From Paenibacillus dauci (GTDB lineage: Bacteria > Bacillota > Bacilli > Paenibacillales > Paenibacillaceae), in NCBI RefSeq assembly GCF_000971985.1, contig NZ_KQ040798.1, positions 673,826 to 737,825 on the forward strand: a stretch of DNA of 64,000 nucleotides, read 5' to 3'. Made by a program: the position numbers and the translations under genes. Shown here one piece after another: positions 9,676-18,830 of this stretch. The notes under the pieces were generated by a model. It did not search any database. It had not been told where the DNA came from and saw only the letters and a list, made by a program, of their open reading frames with translations. Within the stretch, counting starts at the first letter, position 1. Each line of letters opens with the position of its first letter.

Positions 9676-9832
9676 TCACCCCATCTACGCCTCTCCTGCC
9701 CCCACTCGCAAAGGCTTCTGCAAGCTGTTGTTGTGGGTTGTACATTTGAAACATATAGATGTACAGGGATTATTGGGTGATGCTATTGATGATGGAGATG
9801 GATTGGTGTTATTGATTAGTTGGTGCTAGGGA

Positions 9833-9939
9833 TTGCTGGTTGCTGGTTGCTGGTTGCTGGTTGCTGGTTGCTGGTTGCTGGTTGCTGGTTGCTGGTTGCT
9901 GGTTGCTGGGGTTGCTGGTTGCTGGTTGCTGGTTGCTGG
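9833..9939. repeat. heptamer tandem repeat TTGCTGG
   Basis: Eleven uninterrupted copies of TTGCTGG (9833-9909), a GG insertion (9910-9911), then four more copies (9912-9939): fifteen units in all. The period of 7 is not a multiple of 3 and the tract lies in non-coding DNA. Arrays like this change length by replication slippage. Confidence 0.97.
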
Positions 9940-10170
9940 TTAATTGTGAATGGATATTGAGCTGTGTCCAGTGCTTTTTTGGTTTTTTTGTTTTTTTTGT
10001 TTATGGTAAGGATGGCTAGCTAGCTGTACGGCTGTAATGGCTGATGACCGCATTACTTGTATCTTTATTGCACAAATACTTTTAGTGAACTCCTGATCTC
10101 AGACTGGATTTTGATTCTCGTTAGATTTTGATTATCGGCTCAATTTCTAAGAAGCACATCCTGTCCTCCC

Positions 10171-10311
10171 TGCACGGAGCGAAGGAATTGGAATTTGTAT
10201 TCAGCAGCGGAGCGGCCTTATTTAAGATCGGATATCCTCCGCTGCAAGCGGAATTCAGGGATATCGGATCTTAACGGAGGGCAGAAGACAAATCCAATTT
10301 CGGAGCGTCTG
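10171..10311. repeat. large intergenic palindrome, copy 2
   Basis: About 141 bp. It starts TGCACGGAGCGAAGGAA and ends with CGGAGCGTCTG. The inner stem AAGATCGGATATCC / GGGATATCGGATCTT flanks a 20-nt loop that itself holds TCCGCTGCAAGCGGA. An outer stem pairs AATTGGAATTTGT with ACAAATCCAATT. Same size and end motif as copies 1, 3 and 4. Confidence 0.82.
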
Positions 10312-10396
10312 ATCTCAGGCTCGCCATCTTTTCAGACATAATTTCCAATTGTCGTCTTAGATCACATCAGCACTCGCTTCCATACACTGCAATTCG

Positions 10397-11371
10397 TTAG
10401 AACAGTGAAGTGTTGTTCAGCCGCTTGGTCACCTGATTCGCAATGAGTAGCAGAATCAGTGCGATGATGGACTTGATGAGTCCAATCGCAGTGGAATATG
10501 AGAACCGTCCGGACAGTAGACCGGTCTGGTACACGTAAATGTCGATGACGTTGCTGGCACTTTCGTTCAGCGAGTTGCGCAGCACCAGAATCTGGTCAAA
10601 GTTGGAATTGAGTACGCCGCTTACCGCCAGAATGAACAGGATCGCGATCGTGCTCTGGATACCCGGCAGCGTGATATACCACATTTTCTGAAAACGTCCG
10701 GCACCGTCAATTGTGGCGGCTTCGTACATTTCCGGGGAGACGCTTGCCATGGCGGCCAGATAGATGATTGCAGACCAGCCGAGCTCTTTCCAGATATCCG
10801 AGATAATAACGATTGCCCAGAAGTACTGCGACTCTGCCAGATACGAGATCGGCTGATCGATGAGATGCAGCGCCAGCAGTACATTGTTGATCACACCTAC
10901 ATCTGCCAGCCATGTAGTCAAGATCCCGCCCAGGATGACCCAGGACAGGAAATGCGGCAGATACGAGATGGTCTGTACAGATTTCTTGAATCGGACCGAA
11001 CGCAGTTCGTTGAGAAACAAGGCGAACAGAATCGGCAGCGGGAAGCCGATAAACAGCTTGATCAGGCTGATACCGAGGGTATTGCGGATTACATCCGGCA
11101 GGTTCTCGTCTTCCATAAAGGCACGGAAATGTTCCAGTCCGACCCACGGGGCGGCAGCAATGCTTTCGACAATATTGAACTCTTTGAAAGCAATAATGAT
11201 GCCGTACATTGGAATATAGTTGAATACGAGCATCCAGACTACACCGAGCAGAGCCATAACCTGTAGATGACGCTGGGTATACAGACGGCGGAACCATCTG
11301 CGCATTCTACCGGATGTGGAAGTGCCTGTCTTGCGCTTTGTATCCGAGCCGGTCTTCACCTCGGTCTCCAT
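10397..11371 (-). CDS. carbohydrate ABC transporter permease (LplB type)
   Basis: A 324-residue permease with a long basic, Ser/Thr-rich cytoplasmic N-terminus (about 1-35) before six predicted helices. The EAA loop (MYEAATIDGAGRFQKMWYITLPG) lies at about 225-250. It has the LplB/YtcP signature NYIPMYGIIIAFKEFN near residue 50. It starts at an ATG 7 bp from AAAAGGAGG. This is the first gene of the importer operon; a consensus cre box lies 25 bp upstream of the start. Confidence 0.93.
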   Translation of the reverse strand: METEVKTGSDTKRKTGTSTSGRMRRWFRRLYTQRHLQVMALLGVVWMLVFNYIPMYGIIIAFKEFNIVESIAAAPWVGLEHFRAFMEDENLPDVIRNTLGISLIKLFIGFPLPILFALFLNELRSVRFKKSVQTISYLPHFLSWVILGGILTTWLADVGVINNVLLALHLIDQPISYLAESQYFWAIVIISDIWKELGWSAIIYLAAMASVSPEMYEAATIDGAGRFQKMWYITLPGIQSTIAILFILAVSGVLNSNFDQILVLRNSLNESASNVIDIYVYQTGLLSGRFSYSTAIGLIKSIIALILLLIANQVTKRLNNTSLF

Positions 11372-11395
11372 ACAACGACCTCCTTTTTACAATTA

Positions 11396-11409
11396 TGTAA
11401 GCGATTACA
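11396..11409 (-). promoter_or_regulatory. cre / LacI-type operator
   Basis: TGTAAGCGATTACA matches the cre consensus TGWAANCGNTNWCA at all 14 positions on the plus strand and on the reverse complement. A -10-like TATAAT reads on the minus strand at 11422-11427, so the box covers the expected transcription start of the importer operon. CcpA or a LacI-family repressor could bind here. Confidence 0.75.
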
Positions 11410-11545
11410 TTTATAGGTTCAATTATACCCAGATGTCAGAAGAGTTATAAGGTTCCATATTTCGTTTTGGGTGTCTCATTTTTCGGGTAGCCCTAGCCAG
11501 CCCAGAAATACCGACTACATGATTCTAAATTTGGCGTATGCAAAA

Positions 11546-11606
11546 AAACACTCCGGGACAAAAGGTTCTCTGTTCATACGAACGCAACCTTTTGTCCTGG
11601 AGTGTA
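11546..11606 (-). terminator. terminator of the ChvE-GguAB operon
   Basis: A long stem (ACACTCCAGGACAAAAGGTT against AACCTTTTGTCCCGGAGTGT, one G-U-type mismatch) is followed on the minus strand by seven T residues. It lies 57 bp after the stop of the permease gene gguB. Confidence 0.9.
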
Positions 11607-11662
11607 TCTGTGCATGATTTAATTAGGTTTTGCTATTATCGATCCATTGAGTGGACCTGGTA

Positions 11663-12877
11663 TTAGTTGGAGCTTGTACCTTTGTTTTTGTTGTAGATAT
11701 CGAATGCTACCGCCAGCAGCAGTACCAGACCTTTGATACCTTGCTGCCAGTCGATACCGAGACCGACCAGAGACATACCGTTGTTCAGTACGCCCATAAC
11801 GAGTCCACCGATGATGGCTCCGAATACGGTTCCGATACCGCCGGAAGCAGACGCGCCGCCGATAAAGCAGGCTGCGATAGCATCCAACTCAAAGTTGGTA
11901 CCGGCTCTTGGTGTTGCTGCATTCAGACGTGCTGCGAAGATCAGACCGGAGATCGCTGCGAGTACGCCCATATTTACGAATACCCAGAACGTTACTTTTT
12001 TCGTTTTGACACCGGACAGTCCGGCTGCCTTCTCATTACCACCGATCGCATAGACATGACGACCCATAACCGTTTTATTCATTACAAAGGAGTAGATGAT
12101 GATCAGCAGGAACAGCAGGACGAGGATCGTCGGAATCCCTGCATAACTTGCCAGTACAAAGGTAAACAGGTTGATAATCGCAACCACTGCAATCAGCTTG
12201 GCGATGAACAGTCCCTGTGAACCGGTCGCAAAGTTGTATTTGCGCTGGGAAGCACGGTTGCGCAGCTCAGTCACAATGTACAGTACAGACAGCGCAATAC
12301 CGGCGATGATCGCTACAATATTCGTTGCTGCATTGGTAAAGTCAGGTACAAAGCCGGAGCTGATCTTCTGGAAGCCGTTCGGGAATGGCGAGATGGACTG
12401 CCCTTCCAGCACGACCATCGTCAGACCGCGGAACAGCAGCATCCCGGCTAGCGTAACGATAAAGGCGGGAATTCGCACGTACGCGACCCAGAATCCCTGC
12501 CATGCGCCGATCAGTCCGCCGATGACGATGGATAGGATAACCGCGAGCACCGGGTTCATTTGCCAGTTGACCATGAAGATCGCGGAGATCGCTCCGACAA
12601 AGGCAGCGATCGAACCGACCGACAGATCGATATGCCCGGTGATGATAACCAGTACCATCCCGATTGCCAGCACCAGTATGTAACTATTTTGCAGGATCAG
12701 GTTGGTGATATTGATCGGCTTGAGCAGCAGACCTCCTGTTAGAATTTCAAAAAGCAGCATAATGAATACGAGTGCAATAATCATACCGTATTGACGGATA
12801 TTTCCTTTGAACAACCTGCTAAATGCATTTCCTTTGTCGTTATCGTTGCCTTTGACCGGCTTGGTTATGCTGGACAT
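11663..12877 (-). CDS. gguB: monosaccharide ABC transporter permease (GguB/MmsB)
   Basis: A 404-residue RbsC/XylH-class permease with about ten to twelve hydrophobic helices. It has the conserved cytoplasmic motif of the ribose/xylose permease family (VKTKKVTFWVFVNMGVLAAISGL, about 275-297) and the GGASASGGIGTVFGA segment near 340. It is larger than RbsC, as is typical of the MmsB/GguB branch. It ends the operon chvE-gguA-gguB. A 262-bp gap with a large palindrome separates it from the ATPase gene, which is unusual for this operon type. Confidence 0.93.
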   Translation of the reverse strand: MSSITKPVKGNDNDKGNAFSRLFKGNIRQYGMIIALVFIMLLFEILTGGLLLKPINITNLILQNSYILVLAIGMVLVIITGHIDLSVGSIAAFVGAISAIFMVNWQMNPVLAVILSIVIGGLIGAWQGFWVAYVRIPAFIVTLAGMLLFRGLTMVVLEGQSISPFPNGFQKISSGFVPDFTNAATNIVAIIAGIALSVLYIVTELRNRASQRKYNFATGSQGLFIAKLIAVVAIINLFTFVLASYAGIPTILVLLFLLIIIYSFVMNKTVMGRHVYAIGGNEKAAGLSGVKTKKVTFWVFVNMGVLAAISGLIFAARLNAATPRAGTNFELDAIAACFIGGASASGGIGTVFGAIIGGLVMGVLNNGMSLVGLGIDWQQGIKGLVLLLAVAFDIYNKNKGTSSN

Positions 12878-12935
12878 GCTGATTAGCCCCTTTCGAATGG
12901 AATAGTGGGTTTGTTCTGACCCTTCGTACTAAGTA

Positions 12936-13068
12936 GGCACCGCTTCGGTAAGGGATCATGCCGGCGGCCTCCGGTAAAGAATGGATATTTGGAATGACCG
13001 CTTGCAGCGGTAAATATCCATTCTTTAATTCGGTCTCTGGCATGATTCCCTTACCTCCGCTACGTGCA
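12936..13068. repeat. large intergenic palindrome, copy 3
   Basis: About 133 bp between gguA and gguB. Outer arms GGTAAGGGATCATGCC / GGCATGATTCCCTTACC and inner stem TAAAGAATGGATATTT / AAATATCCATTCTTTA enclose a small hairpin ACCGCTTGCAGCGGT. The right end is CTCCGCTACGTGCA, read TGCACGTAGCGGAG on the other strand, the same end as copies 1, 2 and 4. Confidence 0.85.
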
Positions 13069-13139
13069 GAAAGTTCGGGATAGAGCAGGTCAAAACCTTT
13101 GGTGATATGGGTAGTTAATAAATAGTTGATAATTAGTCG

Positions 13140-14675
13140 TTATATCTTGGCTTTGTGTTTGGTCATGTAGGTCATCAGTTTTTCCTGAGTCGCTTCGGCG
13201 CGGTTTACTTCGCCGGTAATCTGACCCGCATTCATTACATAGATGCGGTCGCAGATTCCGAGAATCTCGGGTAGCTCGGAAGAGATGACCAGGATACTTT
13301 TACCTTCATCCGCCAATCGATTAATGATCGTGTAGATCTCGTATTTGGCACCAACGTCGATACCGCGCGTCGGTTCATCGAGAATCAGGATGTCCGGACC
13401 GGAGAAGATCCATTTGCCCAGTACGACTTTCTGCTGGTTACCGCCGCTCAGATTGCTGGTCTTCTGCAGGATATTCGGCGTCTTGATCTTCATCTGTCCG
13501 CGCATGTCTTCGGCTACCAGCACCTCTTCGTGTTCATTCACGACCGTGGATTTGGTTAGTTTCTCCAGACCGGTCAGCGAGATATTGCGCTTGATATCAT
13601 CGAGCAGGATCAGACCGTAATTTTTGCGATCCTCGGTGACATAGGCGAATCCGTTCTTGATCGCCTGAGTCACATCGTTATTGCGGATTTCCTTGCCGTC
13701 TTTGATCAGGGTACCGCTGATATTTTTCCCGTAGGATTTGCCGAAAATACTCATCGCCAGCTCTGTACGACCGGAGCCCATCAGACCAGCGATACCGACG
13801 ATCTCGCCGCGCCGCAGGTTCAGATTGACATTGTCGATCATTTTGCGATCGGCATGATGCTCGTGGTAGACATTCCAGTCTTTCACTTCCAGTGTAACTT
13901 CGCCGATCTTCGGCTGACGTTCCGGATAACGGTGGGTCAGATCGCGACCGACCATACCGCTGATAATGCGATCTTCGGTTACTTGATCCTTGTGCATATC
14001 GAGTGTCTCGATCGTCTGTCCATCCCGCAGAATCGTAACGGAATCAGCGACCTTGGCAATTTCATTCAGCTTGTGAGAAATGATAATGCAGGAGATTCCC
14101 TGGCTCTTGAAGCCGAGCATCAGCTCCAGCAGATTCTCGCTGTCATCTTCGTTCAGTGCCGCTGTCGGTTCATCGAGAATCAACAGCTTCACCCGTTTGG
14201 AAAAGGCTTTGGCGATCTCGACCAGCTGCTGCTTGCCGACTCCGATATTGGTAACCAGTGTGTTCGGGGATTCGCTCAGGCCTACTTTATCCAGCAATCC
14301 CTGAGTACGCTGCAGGGTCTCGTTCCAGTCGATGACACCGCCTTTTTGCCGTTCATTACCGAGGAAAATATTCTCGGCGATCGACAGATACGGGATTAGC
14401 GCCAGCTCCTGATGGATAATAACAATACCCAGCTCTTCGCTATCTTTGATGCCTTTGAATTCACAGGTCTTGCCTTCGAAAACAATGTCGCCTTCATAGG
14501 TACCGTGACCATACACACCGCTCAGTACCTTCATCAGGGTCGATTTGCCTGCGCCGTTCTCGCCGCAGAGTGCATGAATCTCGCCTTTGCGTACTTTGAG
14601 ATTCACGTTCTCCAGGGCTTTGACGCCGGGGAAGGTTTTGGTAATGCCTTTCATCTCCAGAATGATATCGGACAT
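13140..14675 (-). CDS. gguA: monosaccharide ABC transporter ATPase (GguA/MmsA)
   Basis: A 511-residue double ABC ATPase of the RbsA/XylG/AraG class. The first half has Walker [10 protein letters not shown] (about 38-46), a signature region [13 protein letters not shown] and Walker [12 protein letters not shown]. The second half has a degenerate Walker [11 protein letters not shown], signature [14 protein letters not shown] and Walker [13 protein letters not shown]. It energises the GguB permease for ChvE-bound sugars at the inner face of the membrane. It lies 21 bp downstream of chvE. Confidence 0.95.
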   Translation of the reverse strand: MSDIILEMKGITKTFPGVKALENVNLKVRKGEIHALCGENGAGKSTLMKVLSGVYGHGTYEGDIVFEGKTCEFKGIKDSEELGIVIIHQELALIPYLSIAENIFLGNERQKGGVIDWNETLQRTQGLLDKVGLSESPNTLVTNIGVGKQQLVEIAKAFSKRVKLLILDEPTAALNEDDSENLLELMLGFKSQGISCIIISHKLNEIAKVADSVTILRDGQTIETLDMHKDQVTEDRIISGMVGRDLTHRYPERQPKIGEVTLEVKDWNVYHEHHADRKMIDNVNLNLRRGEIVGIAGLMGSGRTELAMSIFGKSYGKNISGTLIKDGKEIRNNDVTQAIKNGFAYVTEDRKNYGLILLDDIKRNISLTGLEKLTKSTVVNEHEEVLVAEDMRGQMKIKTPNILQKTSNLSGGNQQKVVLGKWIFSGPDILILDEPTRGIDVGAKYEIYTIINRLADEGKSILVISSELPEILGICDRIYVMNAGQITGEVNRAEATQEKLMTYMTKHKAKI

Positions 14676-14696
14676 GGTTGCTCTGCCCCTTTCTGT

Positions 14697-15797
14697 TTAT
14701 TTTGCAGGTGCTTCGTCGCCGTATACTTCCTGTTCGGTGTAGTAGCCACCCTCGATAATTTCTTTTTTCACATTCGATTTATCAACAGATACCGGGTCCA
14801 GCAGATAAGCCGGTACGACCATCACATTATTGTTGTACGATTTGGTATCATTCACTTCGGCTTTTTCGCCTTTGAGAATACTGTCGACCATGCCGACGGT
14901 TTTCTCGGCCAGCTTACGTGTATCCTTAAACACGGTTTGTGTCTGTTCGCCGGATACGATCGACTTGATTGAAGCCAGCTCGGCATCCTGTCCGGTAATA
15001 ACCGGCAGTGGTTTGTCGGCAGAGCCATAACCTACGCCTTTGAGTGAAGAGATAATCCCGATACTGATACCGTCATATGGGGAGAGAACTGCATCCAGTT
15101 TCTCGCTGCCATAGTAGGCACTCAGCAGGTTATCCATCCGTGCCTGGGCAAGCGATCCATCCCAGCGGAGTGTAGCGATCTGGGCCATGGTAGTCTGCTT
15201 GCTCTGAATGACCAGCTTGCCGGAGTCTATGTAAGGCTGAAGCACTGACATGGCCCCGTTGAAGAAGAAGTAGGCGTTGTTATCATCCGGCGATCCGCCG
15301 AACAGTTCGATATTGAATGGGCCTTTGCCTTTATTCAGGCCGAGTTTCTCCTCAATATAGGAAGCCTGCAATACACCGACCTTGAAGTTATCGAATGTCG
15401 CATAGTAGCTTAAATTCGGCGTATTCATAATCAGTCGGTCATAAGAGATGACTGCTATGCCCTCGGCATGTGCTTTGCCGATGACATCGGTGAGCGTGTT
15501 GCCGTCAATCGCTGCGACGACAATAACATCGACACCCTTGGTGATCATGTTCTCAATCTGCGAAATCTGGTTCTCAACCACATCCTCCGCATATTGCAAA
15601 TCCGTCTTGTATCCTTTAGCCTGGAACTGCTTGACCATATTCTCCCCGTCCGCGACCCAGCGTGCAGACGACTTGGTTGGCATCGCAATACCGATATAAC
15701 CCTTGTCACTGCTGCCGCTGCCGCTTTCTGCCAGATTGCAGGCACTCAGGGTAAATACCATCAGGGTAACCAGTATCAGCATTATTCCCCGTTTCAT
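14697..15797 (-). CDS. chvE: ChvE-like sugar-binding lipoprotein
   Basis: A 366-residue binding protein with a lipobox (LSACN, Cys20). The mature part is strikingly like Agrobacterium Chv[60 protein letters not shown] and [22 protein letters not shown] are all recognisable family blocks. ChvE-type proteins bind aldose monosaccharides (galactose, glucose, arabinose, xylose). First gene of the operon, with ribosome site AAAGGAG upstream. A cre-like box lies 55 bp upstream of the start. Confidence 0.94.
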   Translation of the reverse strand: MKRGIMLILVTLMVFTLSACNLAESGSGSSDKGYIGIAMPTKSSARWVADGENMVKQFQAKGYKTDLQYAEDVVENQISQIENMITKGVDVIVVAAIDGNTLTDVIGKAHAEGIAVISYDRLIMNTPNLSYYATFDNFKVGVLQASYIEEKLGLNKGKGPFNIELFGGSPDDNNAYFFFNGAMSVLQPYIDSGKLVIQSKQTTMAQIATLRWDGSLAQARMDNLLSAYYGSEKLDAVLSPYDGISIGIISSLKGVGYGSADKPLPVITGQDAELASIKSIVSGEQTQTVFKDTRKLAEKTVGMVDSILKGEKAEVNDTKSYNNNVMVVPAYLLDPVSVDKSNVKKEIIEGGYYTEQEVYGDEAPAK

Positions 15798-15851
15798 TAG
15801 AGACGCTCCTTTCTGTCCATTACGATGAATATTATTTGGTTAAAATTGTAT

Positions 15852-15865
15852 TGATAACGCTTTCT
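15852..15865 (-). promoter_or_regulatory. cre-like box upstream of chvE
   Basis: Read on the minus strand, AGAAAGCGTTATCA matches TGWAANCGNTNWCA at 13 of 14 positions. A -10-like TATTAT (15872-15877) is just upstream of it, so the box overlaps the likely transcription start. This predicts catabolite repression of the monosaccharide importer. Confidence 0.6.
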
Positions 15866-16018
15866 TTAAGCATAATAGCACTGCAGGTTGCTAGCCGTCT
15901 TTTCACTTATACGACCTTTTTTATAAAAATCCGACTTATATTGGAAAATGAGTCTATCGAGAAACATAATTGTGCCGGCGCATTCGCAAAATTAGGTACG
16001 CGAGAATCAGCAGACAAC

Positions 16019-16045
16019 AAAAAAAGCGAACTCCGAAGAGTCCGC
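16019..16045 (-). terminator. terminator of the aldo/keto reductase gene
   Basis: The minus strand reads GCGGACTC-TTCG-GAGTTCGC followed by seven T residues: a stable UUCG tetraloop hairpin and U-run, 54 bp after the stop codon. Confidence 0.88.
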
Positions 16046-16098
16046 CTGCTTTTTGTAATCATTTACGATAGATCATTGTATAGTCGTCACGGCTAATC

Positions 16099-17082
16099 TT
16101 AATATGCTCCGCGAATATGTTCATGAATCTGTTCATTATAGAACCTGCGCAGACGTTCATGTTCTTCCGCGCTGAACGGCTTGGCTGACAGTACGCCCAA
16201 ATTGTCTTCGACCTGACGTACATTTTTGAAGCCCGGAATAACGGCGGTAATCTGCTCGTGATCCAGCAGCCAGCGTAGTGCAGCGCGGGTCATATTGCCA
16301 CGTCCTTCAGCGATCCAATCGAGCTGGGAAGCCAGCTCTACTCCTTTGCGGAAAGGAAGACCAGCGAATGTCTCGCCAACGTTGAATGCTTCGCCATTCT
16401 GGTTGAAATTGCGGTGGTCTTCCGCTTCAAACTGCGTATCTGCGGAGAATTTGCCGGTCAATAGTCCACTGGCGAGCGGCAGACGAACCAGCAGTCCCAC
16501 TTCACGCTCAGCGGCACGCGGCAGCAATTCGGCAATCGGTTTTTGTCGGAAAATATTGAAGATAATCTGTAGCGCCTGCACACCGGACTGCTCCAGACAG
16601 AATAATCCTTCTTCCACAGTCTCTACGCTTACGCCATAAGCGCGAATCTTGCCTTCCTGCTGCAGCTTATCCAGCACTTCAAATACAGCACCCTGCTGCA
16701 GAATCTCGAATGGTGCACAGTGGATCTGGTACAGGTCGATCGTCTCCCGCTCCAGTCGCTGCAGGCTATCTTCGCACCATTTGCGTACCTGCTGCTCGGA
16801 ATACGTGTGAGGATCGGAGATATCTCCCTGGCGGCAGAACTTGGTAGCGATATGAATCCGGTCTTCTTTGCCTTTGGTCGCGCGGGCAAGTAATCGCTCA
16901 CTCTTCCCGTCGCCATAGACATCGGCAGTATCAAAAAAGTTCACGCCTTCATCCATTGCCTTATCCAGTGCACGCAGCGATTCGGCTTCATCGGTCTGTC
17001 CCCATGATCCTCCGATAGCCCATGTGCCAAAGCTGACTTCACTGACCTGTAGTCCTGTCTTGCCAAGCGGACGGTTATTCAT
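16099..17082 (-). CDS. aldo/keto reductase
   Basis: A 327-residue (beta/alpha)8 NADPH-dependent oxidoreductase. It opens with the typical RPLGKTGLQVSEVSFGTW and contains FFDTADVYGDGKSE, with the catalytic Asp and Tyr of the family tetrad, IATKFCR with the Lys, and IDLYQIHC. The C-terminal cofactor segment is AVIPGFKNVRQVEDNLG. I chose the ATG at 17082 because GGGAGG precedes it by 8 bp; an in-frame ATG 18 bp upstream overlaps that ribosome site. Single gene with its own terminator. The substrate is not predictable. Confidence 0.92.
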   Translation of the reverse strand: MNNRPLGKTGLQVSEVSFGTWAIGGSWGQTDEAESLRALDKAMDEGVNFFDTADVYGDGKSERLLARATKGKEDRIHIATKFCRQGDISDPHTYSEQQVRKWCEDSLQRLERETIDLYQIHCAPFEILQQGAVFEVLDKLQQEGKIRAYGVSVETVEEGLFCLEQSGVQALQIIFNIFRQKPIAELLPRAAEREVGLLVRLPLASGLLTGKFSADTQFEAEDHRNFNQNGEAFNVGETFAGLPFRKGVELASQLDWIAEGRGNMTRAALRWLLDHEQITAVIPGFKNVRQVEDNLGVLSAKPFSAEEHERLRRFYNEQIHEHIRGAY

Positions 17083-17234
17083 ATATGGTGCCTCCCTCAT
17101 GATGCCTTATTATTTTCCAGCGGCAATATTGTAGCAGACAAAAGCATGTATGCGCTATCTTTATTCAACTGCTGCTCGTCTACCTGTTGATTCAGGATTC
17201 GGTCAGCTATGGATGTAGTGTCTCGTCCAGCCGG

Positions 17235-18155
17235 TTACAGCAGATTCATACTTAGATAGCGCTCGCCATTATCGGGTGCGATACAGAGTACTTTGTGACC
17301 GGGGCCCAGCCGTTTCGCTTCCTGCATAGCCGTCCATACGGTAGCTGCAGAAGAAGGACCGACCAGTATGCCTTCCACTGCTGCAAGCTGGCGCATGGTG
17401 GCAATAGCATCTTCATCGGCGACCTGAATAATTTCATCATAAATCGAAGTGTTAAGGATCGAAGGAATAAATCCCGGACTCGTACCCACGAGTTTGTGCG
17501 AGCCCGGCTGACCGCCGGACAATACTGGAGAGCCTTTGGGTTCGACAACCAGAATACGCAGGTCGGGCAGATGCTGCTTCAGTGTCTCGCCGGTTCCGGT
17601 AATGGTGCCTCCGGTTCCGGATGAAGCGACAAAGGTATCCAGTTCCCCCTCCATCTGCTCCAGAATCTCCAGCGCTGTCGTCCGGCGATGAGCATCGGCA
17701 TTGGCGGGATTGTCAAACTGGCGCGGCATATAGCTGCCGGGAATCTCGGTCAGCAGCTGCTCCGCTTTGCAGATCGCGCCGGGCATTTTCTCGGCAGCCG
17801 GGGTGAGTACCACCTGTGCACCGTAAGCTTGCAGAATGCTGATCCGCTCCTGGGACATATTGTCCGGCATCACCATGATTGCGCCGTATCCTCTGGCTGC
17901 AGCATTCATTGCCAGACCGATCCCGGTATTGCCACTGGTCGGCTCGATAATCGTACTGCCGGGCTGCAGATGACCATCTCGTTCTGCCTGGACGATCAGA
18001 TTCAGTGCTGCCCGATCTTTGACGCTGCCGCTCGGGTTAAAATATTCCAGTTTCACATATACGGCAGCGCTCTCTGGTTCAGTCAGGCGATTCAGCCGTA
18101 CAACCGGCGTATCTCCGACCAGTTCGCTAATATGATTGACGACTTTTCTATTCAT
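17235..18155 (-). CDS. cysK: cysteine synthase (O-acetylserine sulfhydrylase)
   Basis: A 306-residue PLP enzyme that makes cysteine from O-acetylserine and sulfide. The PLP lysine is in NPSGSVKDRAALNLI (K46). The substrate loop is PTSGNTGIGLA (about 77-87) and the phosphate-binding loop is SSGTGGTITGTGE (about 174-186). Ribosome site AGGAGGGG. It follows a MerR-type regulator by 67 bp on the same strand and may be read through from it. Cystathionine beta-synthase-like paralogues share these motifs, so the exact nucleophile is not certain. Confidence 0.92.
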   Translation of the reverse strand: MNRKVVNHISELVGDTPVVRLNRLTEPESAAVYVKLEYFNPSGSVKDRAALNLIVQAERDGHLQPGSTIIEPTSGNTGIGLAMNAAARGYGAIMVMPDNMSQERISILQAYGAQVVLTPAAEKMPGAICKAEQLLTEIPGSYMPRQFDNPANADAHRRTTALEILEQMEGELDTFVASSGTGGTITGTGETLKQHLPDLRILVVEPKGSPVLSGGQPGSHKLVGTSPGFIPSILNTSIYDEIIQVADEDAIATMRQLAAVEGILVGPSSAATVWTAMQEAKRLGPGHKVLCIAPDNGERYLSMNLL

Positions 18156-18222
18156 GGGTGGCCCCTCCTGTATACTGCTTTGTTATTTGCTCTGCTGTTT
18201 TTGCTTTATTGACGGCAGGTTG

Positions 18223-18627
18223 TTATTGGTGTTGGGATGGAATTGGCGATACTTCCTTTTGCTCTGCTTCGAGATCTCGGTAGTAGTCGATTTTCTTTTC
18301 CATATGCGACAGATCCTGCTGCAGTCTGCTCATCTGCTCGTGAATATGCAGACGGTGCTGCTCCAGCAGCTCCCGGCGCTGTCCGGCGGTATGATCGCCC
18401 TGGCTGCGCAGCTCGGAGAACTGCTTCATTTCGCTGATCGGCATCCCGGTCTGGCGCAGACGTATCAGGAATTCGATCCATGCGATATCGCCATCCGTGT
18501 AGTAGCGATATCCAATCGAATCCCGGCTGATGGGATGCAGTAGATCAATACGCTCATAGTATCTCAATGTATGGGTGCTGAGTCCGGTCATGACGGCAAT
18601 TTGCTGAATCGTATAGGTATTTTCCAT
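18223..18627 (-). CDS. MerR-family regulator (AdhR/NmlR-like)
   Basis: A 134-residue MerR protein. The N-terminal HTH (YTIQQIAVMTGLSTHTLRYYE) and wing are followed by a dimerising coiled coil (about 75-118) and a short tail without the Cys clusters of metal sensors. This fits the aldehyde- or thiol-responsive AdhR/NmlR branch. A palindromic MerR operator lies in the divergent region towards the AhpD-like gene, so that gene is the probable target. Confidence 0.9.
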   Translation of the reverse strand: MENTYTIQQIAVMTGLSTHTLRYYERIDLLHPISRDSIGYRYYTDGDIAWIEFLIRLRQTGMPISEMKQFSELRSQGDHTAGQRRELLEQHRLHIHEQMSRLQQDLSHMEKKIDYYRDLEAEQKEVSPIPSQHQ

Positions 18628-18703
18628 AGGGATTATTATATCATTCTATCTCACTGCGAATACACCGGATTCCGCTATTCTCTCTACCTACCAAAAATAA
18701 GCC

Positions 18704-18734
18704 TTGCCTTTGAGCGCGCTCTAAGCGATAAGCT
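18704..18734 (+). promoter_or_regulatory. MerR-type operator-promoter
   Basis: An 18-bp near-perfect palindrome CTTTGAGCGCGCTCTAAG (18708-18725) sits between a -35 TTGCCT (18704-18709) and a -10 TAAGCT (18729-18734) spaced 19 bp apart. The over-long spacer holding a dyad is the hallmark of MerR-activated promoters. It drives the plus-strand AhpD-like gene. Confidence 0.72.
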
Positions 18735-18830
18735 GATCCTGTCGGTTGATCATTGAGACAACGAATAGACAGAATTCACGGTATGTACTCCCGGACAATG
18801 TACATGCCAAACCTGGAGAAGGAAATAACA

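Larger units (their letters stand above)
9459..10396. other. long non-coding insert inside a transporter operon
   Basis: Roughly 0.94 kb separates two permease genes that normally lie tens of bases apart. It contains two large palindromic elements (9546-9675 and 10171-10311), a heptamer tandem repeat (9833-9939), and poly-T tracts near 9976-10000. No convincing gene was found; a 98-codon minus-strand frame at 9458-9754 simply runs through the first palindrome. Confidence 0.7.

Noticed and set aside
9458-9754. A 98-codon minus-strand frame across palindrome copy 1
   Set aside because: It runs through an inverted repeat, has no ribosome site and a biased, implausible composition.
9833-9939. 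Heptamer array as a CRISPR array
   Set aside because: The 7-bp units are directly contiguous with no spacers, and no cas gene is present.
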